From: Streptomyces catenulae
GTDB taxonomy: Bacteria > Actinomycetota > Actinomycetes > Streptomycetales > Streptomycetaceae
Direction: 5' to 3'
Assembly (NCBI RefSeq): GCF_000718015.1
Contig: NZ_JODY01000001.1
Coordinates: forward strand, 310,001-374,000
Length of the DNA stretch: 64,000 bases
Part shown: positions 58,734 to 64,000 of the stretch, in pieces
How positions within the stretch are numbered: position 1 is the first letter of the stretch
How the letters are laid out: the number at the start of each line of letters is the position of its first letter
Notes under the pieces: generated by a model
Databases searched by the model: none
Told to the model about the DNA's origin: nothing
The model's input: only the letters and a program-made list of their open reading frames with translations
Translations under genes and position numbers: made by a program

Positions 58734-58786
58734 GTGCGGGGTCCCCCTCGGCTGCGGCTGGCGTGTCCCGCCGAGCATAGCCGCTG

Positions 58787-58798
58787 GACAACGTTGTC
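58787..58798. promoter_or_regulatory. LacI-type operator
   Basis: The perfect palindrome GACAACGTTGTC with a central CG is the standard LacI-family half-site arrangement. It lies in the 141-base gap between lacI-type and ROK genes. Confidence 0.7.
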
Positions 58799-58874
58799 AC
58801 CTGGGGTGAAACTGACCTCCCCGTCAACGGACCGGCGCCGTCGGTCCCCGCGTCCACCAGGAGAACCGACACCG

Positions 58875-59831
58875 ATGCAGAAGGACCTCAGCGCAGCGCT
58901 GGACATCGGCGGCACCAAGATCGCCGGAGCGCTGGTGGACGGGCACGGCAGACTCCTCGTCCGCACCGCCCGGCCCACCCCGGCCGACCGGGACGCGGCC
59001 ACGGTGATGCGCGCGGTGGCCGCCGTGGTCGGCGAGTTGACCGCGGCGCCGCAGTGGGCGCGGGTGGGCGCGGTCGGTATCGGCAGCGCCGGTCCGGTGG
59101 ACGCGGCGGCCGGTACGGTCAGCCCCGTCAACATCCCCGGCTGGCGCGGCTTCCCGCTGGTCGCGGGCGTCCGGGCGCTCACCGGCGACCTCCCCGTCGT
59201 GCTGATGGGCGACGGGGTGGCGATGGCGGCGGCCGAGCACTGGCAGGGCGCGGCGCGCGGCCGGTCCGACGCCCTGTGCATGGTGGTCTCCACGGGCGTC
59301 GGCGGCGGCCTGATCCTGGGCGGTCGCCCGCACCCCGGCCCCACCGGGAACGCCGGACACATCGGCCACATCAGCGTGGACCTCGACGGGGACCGCTGCC
59401 CGTGCGGCGCCCGCGGCTGTGTGGAGCGGATCGCCAGCGGCCCGAACATCGTCCGCCGCGCCCTGGCGGACGGCTGGCGGCCCGGGCCCGGCGGCGAGGA
59501 CGGCGCGGCGGCGGTGGCGGCCGCGGCCCGCGCCGGGGACCCCGTCGCCCGGCGCTCCTTCGAACGGGCCGCGCAGGCGCTGGCCGCCGGGATCGCCGCC
59601 ACCGCGGCGCTGGTGGAGATCGAGGTCGCCGTCGTCGGCGGCGGGGTGGCGGGCGCCGGTGAGGTGCTGTTCGCGCCGCTGCGCCGGGCGCTCGGGGAGT
59701 ACGCGACGCTCTCCTTCGTCGCCGGACTGACCGTCGTCCCCGCCGAGATGGGCACCGACGCCGGTCTGGTGGGCGCCGCCGCTGCCGCCGCACAACAGTC
59801 CCGCCTCGCCACCTTCGCCGCGGCATCCTGA
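58875..59831 (+). CDS. ROK-family sugar kinase (glucokinase-like)
   Basis: A 318-residue ROK kinase that phosphorylates a hexose. ATP site DIGGTKIAGALVD (about 10-22); VSTGVGGGLILGG is the second glycine loop; the substrate/zinc block GNAGHIGHISVDLDGDRCPCGARGCVE carries the His and the CxCGxxGC zinc cysteines. The catalytic Asp is in MGDGVAMAAAEHW, with Gly replacing the usual Asn before it. ATG 58875 follows AGGAGA. Probably regulated by the divergent LacI protein. Confidence 0.9.
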   Translation: MQKDLSAALDIGGTKIAGALVDGHGRLLVRTARPTPADRDAATVMRAVAAVVGELTAAPQWARVGAVGIGSAGPVDAAAGTVSPVNIPGWRGFPLVAGVRALTGDLPVVLMGDGVAMAAAEHWQGAARGRSDALCMVVSTGVGGGLILGGRPHPGPTGNAGHIGHISVDLDGDRCPCGARGCVERIASGPNIVRRALADGWRPGPGGEDGAAAVAAAARAGDPVARRSFERAAQALAAGIAATAALVEIEVAVVGGGVAGAGEVLFAPLRRALGEYATLSFVAGLTVVPAEMGTDAGLVGAAAAAAQQSRLATFAAAS

Positions 59832-60063
59832 CGCGCCGTCCGGCCGCCGGATCGCCGGGATCACCCCGGTGTGCCCGGCATCGGGCGGCCCTTCCGAGTA
59901 CGGACGTACGCTCCTCACGCCGCGAAACGCACCCCTCCGCCAAACCATTCGCCACCCCGGAGGCGTCCCGGGCGCTCCTCCGGCGCCTTACCCTGGTGCA
60001 CGTCGGAAGAGGCGGGCAGGGAGACGGCCGACGGCGACGTCGGGCAGCGGGAGGAACGGCGAC

Positions 60064-62022
60064 GTGGCTTCGGGGGAGCGCGGACAGCGCGGGGCGGACG
60101 AGGACAACGGCGCGGGCGGAGCGGATTCCGCCGGGCCGGACGGTGTGACGGCGGGGCTGCCGGGCCCGGATGCCGGAGAGCGGGCGGGCGCGTCCGGCGC
60201 CCGCGCCGACGACGATCTGACGGGCCGTGTGCTGGGCGGCCGTTACCGCGTCACCGGCCGGATCGGCCGCGGCGGTATGGGCGTGGTCTGCCGCGCGGTG
60301 GACGAGGTGCTGGGCCGCGAGGTCGCCGTCAAGGTGCTGCGCGCCTACACCGACGCCTCGGCGCCGGAGCTGGCCGATCTGCGCACCCGGATGCAGCGCG
60401 AGGCGCGCGCCGCGGCCCGGATCCGGCACTCCGGCGTGATCACCGTCCATGACGTCATCGACGAGGGCGGTCGCCCGGTCATCGTGATGGAGCTGGTGGA
60501 CGGGCCGTCGCTGGACGACGCGGTCGGGCGCCGGGGCGGCATCGAGCCGCGCGAGATGGCCGCGATCGGCGCCCGGGTGATGGACGCGCTGGACGCCGCG
60601 CACCGCGCCGGGGTGCTGCACCGTGATGTGAAGCCCGGCAACGTCCTGCTCGACAGCAGCGGCCGGGTGGTCCTCACCGACTTCGGCATCGCCAGCATCG
60701 AGGCGCCCGGCGACGGCGCCGAGACCAACATCACCCGCAGCGGCGAACTGGTCGGCTCGCTCGACTACCTCCCGCCCGAGCGCGCCCAGGGCATGGGCCC
60801 GAGCCCGGCGTCCGACATCTGGTCGCTCGGTATGACGCTGTACGCGGCGGTCGAGGGCGGCACCGCGCCGTTCCGCCGTACGTCGGTGTACTCCACGCTG
60901 ACCGCGATCGTCACCGAACCGCTCCCCGAGCCGCGGCGTGCCGGACCGCTCGCGCCCGTTCTGCACGCGCTGATGGCGAAGAGCCCGGCGGACCGGCCGG
61001 ACGCGGCGCGTGCCCGGGAGATGCTCCAGGCGGTCGCCGACGGACGCGACCCGGAGGCGATGCCGGTGCCCGGCGCACCGCATCTGCCGACCGCCACCGA
61101 CATCAAGCCGGTCGGCCCGCCCCCGCCGCCGCGGCCCTTCGGGGCGGCGGCCACCGGCGGCAACGCCTCGGGCGCACCCACCGGTTGGCTCTCCGGTCCG
61201 GGCCCGGCGGGCGCCGCCGGGGGGACGCCGACCGGCGGCCCGGAGCCGCTCCACGACCGGCCGACCGCGGTGGTCGGCGCGGTGGCGGCGTCCCGCGGCG
61301 CCGGGGAGACCGCGCCGCTGCCGCGTCCGCGCCGCGGCGGGCGGATCGCGCTCGCCGTCGCCGCGGTGCTGGTGGTGCTCGCCACCGGTGGCGGCGTGAC
61401 GTATCTGATGGTCGGCAACAAGAGCGAGCCCGCGGCGCGCGGCGGCTCGGCGGCACCGGTCGACGGCGACGCCAGCCGCGCCACACAGTCCGGGACGCCG
61501 GTCTCCCCGGACCCCGGCAGCAGCGACAAGGACGGCAAGGACGGCAAGGACGCCGGGAAGGGCGACGGCGCCGGGGACACCGGCGAGAGCCCGGGCGGAG
61601 AGCCGTCGCGGACGGACGAGCCGTCCGGCGGCGCCTCCTCCCCGGCGGGCCGCCCGAGCACCGGCGGCGGTCACCACGGCGGCGGCGCGGGCGGCGGATC
61701 CGGCACCCCGACCGGCGGCGGCAGCACCCCGCCGCCGGAGACCTCCTGCACCCCCGGGGACGCCGGGAAGACCAACTGTGTGGTGTGGCGGACCGCCGAT
61801 TCGTACACCGCGTCCGGGCAGAAGGCGGGGGTGGTCAACGGCGGCACCAACTACTTCTACTGCCAGGCGAACCTGGGCCGCCGGGAGACCAGCGGCCGGT
61901 GGACCAACGTCTGGTGGGCCCGGACGGACGACGACAGCGGCAACACCGGTGTCTACCTCAGCGTCGTCTACCTCAAGGGCGGCGCCAACGACCAGCCGAT
62001 TCCGGGGCTGCCGGTCTGCTGA
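60064..62022 (+). CDS. Membrane serine/threonine protein kinase
   Basis: A 652-residue bacterial Hanks-type kinase. The cytosolic kinase domain has GRGGMG (about 68-73), the ATP Lys 90 in VAVKVL, HRDVKPGN (catalytic Asp 188), DFG (206-208) and the PPERAQ loop. Pro/Gly linkers lead to one TM helix (IALAVAAVLVVLATGGGVTYLMV, about 428-450), then a Ser/Asp/Gly-rich stalk and a small disulfide-rich external domain (Cys in ETSCTPGD, TNCVVW, FYCQAN and the terminal Cys). There are no PASTA repeats. The external ligand is unknown. GTG 60064 follows GGGAGGAA. Confidence 0.9.
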   Translation: MASGERGQRGADEDNGAGGADSAGPDGVTAGLPGPDAGERAGASGARADDDLTGRVLGGRYRVTGRIGRGGMGVVCRAVDEVLGREVAVKVLRAYTDASAPELADLRTRMQREARAAARIRHSGVITVHDVIDEGGRPVIVMELVDGPSLDDAVGRRGGIEPREMAAIGARVMDALDAAHRAGVLHRDVKPGNVLLDSSGRVVLTDFGIASIEAPGDGAETNITRSGELVGSLDYLPPERAQGMGPSPASDIWSLGMTLYAAVEGGTAPFRRTSVYSTLTAIVTEPLPEPRRAGPLAPVLHALMAKSPADRPDAARAREMLQAVADGRDPEAMPVPGAPHLPTATDIKPVGPPPPPRPFGAAATGGNASGAPTGWLSGPGPAGAAGGTPTGGPEPLHDRPTAVVGAVAASRGAGETAPLPRPRRGGRIALAVAAVLVVLATGGGVTYLMVGNKSEPAARGGSAAPVDGDASRATQSGTPVSPDPGSSDKDGKDGKDAGKGDGAGDTGESPGGEPSRTDEPSGGASSPAGRPSTGGGHHGGGAGGGSGTPTGGGSTPPPETSCTPGDAGKTNCVVWRTADSYTASGQKAGVVNGGTNYFYCQANLGRRETSGRWTNVWWARTDDDSGNTGVYLSVVYLKGGANDQPIPGLPVC

Positions 62023-62052
62023 GCGCCGCCGGGCCGGGCGGGGCGTCGGGGG

Positions 62053-63300
62053 TCAGTCGCCCTTCTCGGGGGTCACCCGGTAGACGACGGTGGCGTGTGC
62101 GGGCACCGTCACGGTGATCTCGTCGGTGGTGTGCCGGTCGGTGCGCTGCCACAGGTCCCGCAGCCGGTAGCGGGGTGCCGCGGGCAGTCCGGCGGCGGTC
62201 GCGCCGGTGGTGATCCGCTGCTCGTGGTCGCTCTCGTTGAAGAGCGCCACCGCCCGGTCGCCGTTCGCCAACTCCTTGACCAGCGTCCACCGTCCGCCGT
62301 CGCTGTCCAGCACGGTCGCCTGACGGCCCAGCGGGTCCTGGTCGAGCGCGATGACGTCCGTGTTGCGCAGGATGTCGTACGTCTGCGGGGAGGCGGTGCG
62401 CAGATCGGTGCCGATGAGCAGCGGCGCGGCCATCATGGCCCAGAGGGTGAAATGGCTGCGGTACTCGGTGTCCGTCATTCCGCCGTTGCCGACCTCCAGC
62501 ATGTCCGGGTCGTTCCAGTGTCCGGGACCGGCGTACGGGGCGAGCGGCAGATTCTTCTTCAGAATGTCCAGCATGCTCGCCCAGGTGTCGCCGATGTCCC
62601 CGGTGGTCCGCCATGACTGCCCCAACTCCGCGGCCCATTCCCAGGGCGCGTTCTCGCCCCATTCGCAGATGCTGTACGTGATCGGGCGGCCGGTGGCGCG
62701 CAGTGCGTCGCGCATGGCGGTGTAACGCTGCCGGGCGTCCACGCCTTGGTTGTTGCAGTTGTCGTACTTGAGGTAGTCCACGCCCCAGTCGGCGAACTGC
62801 CGCGCGTCGGATCTCTCATGGCCCAGCGCCCCGGGAAATCCGATGTCGCTGCAGGTCCTGGTGCCCGCGCTGGTGTAGATACCGAACTTCAGCCCCTTGG
62901 CGTGGACATAGTCGGCGACCGCTTTGATGCCGTGCGGAAAGCGGATCGGGTCGGGGACGAGTCTCCCTTGCGGATCGCGGGTGGGCATCGCCCAGCAGTC
63001 GTCGAGATTGACGTAGGTGTATCCGGCGTCCTTGAGTCCTTTGGCGAGGAAGAGATCGGCGATCTCCTTGACCATTTTCTCGTTGAATTCCGGTCCGCAG
63101 TGGGTGGAATTCCAGTTGTTGAAGCCCATCGGGGGAGTGGCGGCGGGACCGTCCGCCGCTTTTCCGGTGGCGGACGGAGCGGGAGCCCGGGCGGCGGACG
63201 GCGGGGCGGCTGCCGCGGTGACGCAGAGCAGCGCGGCGGACAGCGCACCGAGCGCGGCGTGCCGCCGCCGACCGACGGGGGAGCGCAGGAACTGGCGCAT
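62053..63300 (-). CDS. Secreted alpha-galactosidase, GH27
   Basis: A 415-residue glycoside hydrolase of family 27. Signal peptide with RRRHAALGALSAALLCVTAAAAPPSAARA; family entry TPPMGFNNWNSTHCGPEFNE (57-74). The nucleophile is Asp 180 in YLKYDNCN, the acid/base is Asp 235 in WRTTGDIGD, and GHWNDPDMLEVGN is conserved. No carbohydrate-binding module, so shorter than many Streptomyces enzymes. ATG 63300 gives the signal peptide directly. It cleaves alpha-galactosides outside the cell. Confidence 0.93.
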   Translation of the reverse strand: MRQFLRSPVGRRRHAALGALSAALLCVTAAAAPPSAARAPAPSATGKAADGPAATPPMGFNNWNSTHCGPEFNEKMVKEIADLFLAKGLKDAGYTYVNLDDCWAMPTRDPQGRLVPDPIRFPHGIKAVADYVHAKGLKFGIYTSAGTRTCSDIGFPGALGHERSDARQFADWGVDYLKYDNCNNQGVDARQRYTAMRDALRATGRPITYSICEWGENAPWEWAAELGQSWRTTGDIGDTWASMLDILKKNLPLAPYAGPGHWNDPDMLEVGNGGMTDTEYRSHFTLWAMMAAPLLIGTDLRTASPQTYDILRNTDVIALDQDPLGRQATVLDSDGGRWTLVKELANGDRAVALFNESDHEQRITTGATAAGLPAAPRYRLRDLWQRTDRHTTDEITVTVPAHATVVYRVTPEKGD

Positions 63301-63967
63301 GAACAGGTCTCCGTCCTCGGGGGATGGGTGGGGGTGACCGGTCGCACGTGTGAGGTGACGGTAGAGCCTGTTGAACTCTGTTGGAAGAGGGTCGCTGGGC
63401 GGTGCCGTCATTCCCGAACTGCCCAGTGGTCACCGGGACTTGGCGGAGGGGGAGAGTGTCCAGCTCTCTCGTCTCCCTCGACTCTGCGCGGTTGCGTTCG
63501 TTCATGTGGGATTCGCGGGGCGAGGTGGGAGCGGTCGCCGGGGCGGGCTGACGGCATCCTGTCGCGGCGGCGCGGCAGGGGCATCGGCGCGCCCCCGGAT
63601 TTCCTTCCGTGCCGCGCGACGAATGGGCCGCCCGGGAATGCCGTTCCGGGTGTTTCCGGTGCGACGGGCGGCTGTCATATGCGGATGTCAGGGTTCCCCG
63701 GGCCCGTGCGCGGGCAGGGGTTTCGGTCCGGGAGGCGCTGGGGAGCGCTTGGTTGCCGAGGGCTTCGCGGGGCGGGATACGAGGCGGTGTCCCCACCGTG
63801 GCGCATTGTGCGACCGGCGCGTGCACGGGGCCCGCGCGGCGCCCCGCCACCACGTCGCCGCCGCACGGTGCACCGTTCCCGGCTGTGCGCGCGGCCCGTG
63901 GATTCGAACGTTTTCCGTGGCAGGCTGGTGCGGGCAACTCACCTGGTTCCGGAGAAGAGGGGACACC
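63301..63967. other. 667-bp divergent gap upstream of the alpha-galactosidase gene
   Basis: No convincing gene. CTGTTG is directly repeated at 63368-63373 and 63378-63383, a 10-base (one helical turn) period, in the probable galactosidase promoter; it might be a regulator or GlxR-like contact region. The rest is featureless to me. Confidence 0.35.
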
Positions 63968-64000
63968 GTGATCGTCTGGCTGAACGGCACGTTCGGTGCG
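63968..64000 (+). CDS. P-loop ATP-binding protein (5' end only, cut by window)
   Basis: GTG 63968 preceded by GAGAAGAGGGGAC begins MIVWLNGTFGA, the characteristic opening of actinobacterial AAA-type P-loop kinases in which the Walker A GKT would follow immediately. Only 11 codons are in the window, so the assignment rests on this opening alone. Confidence 0.5.
   Translation, partial: MIVWLNGTFGA

Noticed and set aside
1..64000. tRNA, rRNA, transposase or attachment-site genes
   Set aside because: No cloverleaf-like segment, insertion-sequence protein, terminal inverted repeat or integrase was recognised on either strand; a tRNA search program would be decisive.

Overview
The window is 64 kb of very GC-rich DNA with dense short intergenic gaps, many GTG/TTG starts and overlapping stop/start codons, and a typical actinomycete gene set (PPOX/F420-type proteins, DUF4255/DUF6760-type contractile injection genes, DUF6421, DUF6986, HATPase regulators, PASTA-less Ser/Thr kinase). 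It is best read as chromosomal core DNA of a Streptomyces or a close relative. No rRNA, tRNA, CRISPR array, integrase, transposase or attachment site was seen.

Layout. 0-6.7 kb: housekeeping and small regulators (3-hydroxyisobutyrate dehydrogenase, PPOX protein, SDR, cyclophilin, ArsR, HATPase, ATP-grasp, TerD fusion). 7-9.5 kb: NCS1 nucleobase/allantoin-type permease plus an Asp/Glu-hydantoin racemase-like protein. 9.5-16.5 kb: a DUF6197-like protein, PAP2 phosphatase, BlaI-M56 peptidase pair with two operators, APC permease, a fluoride exporter operon (crcB-DUF190-crcB) and TerD. 16.6-36.1 kb: a complete-looking cytoplasmic/extracellular contractile injection system (CIS, phage-tail-like) transcribed leftward: LuxR regulator, DUF4255 cap protein, AAA+ ATPase; a divergent RICIN membrane protein; then sheath, tube, tail assembly protein, DUF6760 mini-gene, a 1326-residue Pro/Ala-rich protein, second tube protein, LysM baseplate protein, VgrG-like spike, gp25, gpJ, tail protein I and a zinc-ribbon/TM/discoidin membrane protein. 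Almost every junction in this operon is a 1-4 base stop/start overlap. 36.6-42.2 kb: HAD proteins, PAP2, M56 peptidase, DUF5134-like membrane protein, VOC and GNAT enzymes. 42.2-45.5 kb: polar amino-acid ABC importer and glycerophosphodiesterase. 46-50 kb: DUF6421-SDR-threonine aldolase cassette and a transglutaminase-like protein. 50-57.7 kb: PlsC, thioredoxin, a 26-codon leader peptide ahead of a flavin reductase, electron-transfer flavoprotein etfBA, DinB, DUF6986 lyase-like enzyme, MerR with a divergent hydrolase. 57.7-64 kb: LacI-ROK kinase pair, receptor Ser/Thr kinase, GH27 alpha-galactosidase, and the start of a P-loop protein cut by the window end.

The most interesting signals beyond ordinary annotation are (i) the CIS locus with a large disordered protein carrying about a dozen VQR/VAR short motifs and two single-pass, glycan-binding-type membrane proteins encoded beside it; (ii) three CTAC-N6-GTAG palindromes, two in front of blaI and one in front of a distant terD gene, suggesting a small BlaI regulon; (iii) a shared TTCyG-N5-CGGAA palindrome just downstream of the promoters of the permease and the DUF6986 gene, 48 kb apart; (iv) a perfect MerR operator in a 19-20 bp spacer promoter driving an apparently leaderless hydrolase mRNA; and (v) a short leader-peptide gene of the HVDLLR...C type before the flavin reductase. 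All start-site, operator and terminator calls are from reading the sequence; none has been tested by search or folding software.
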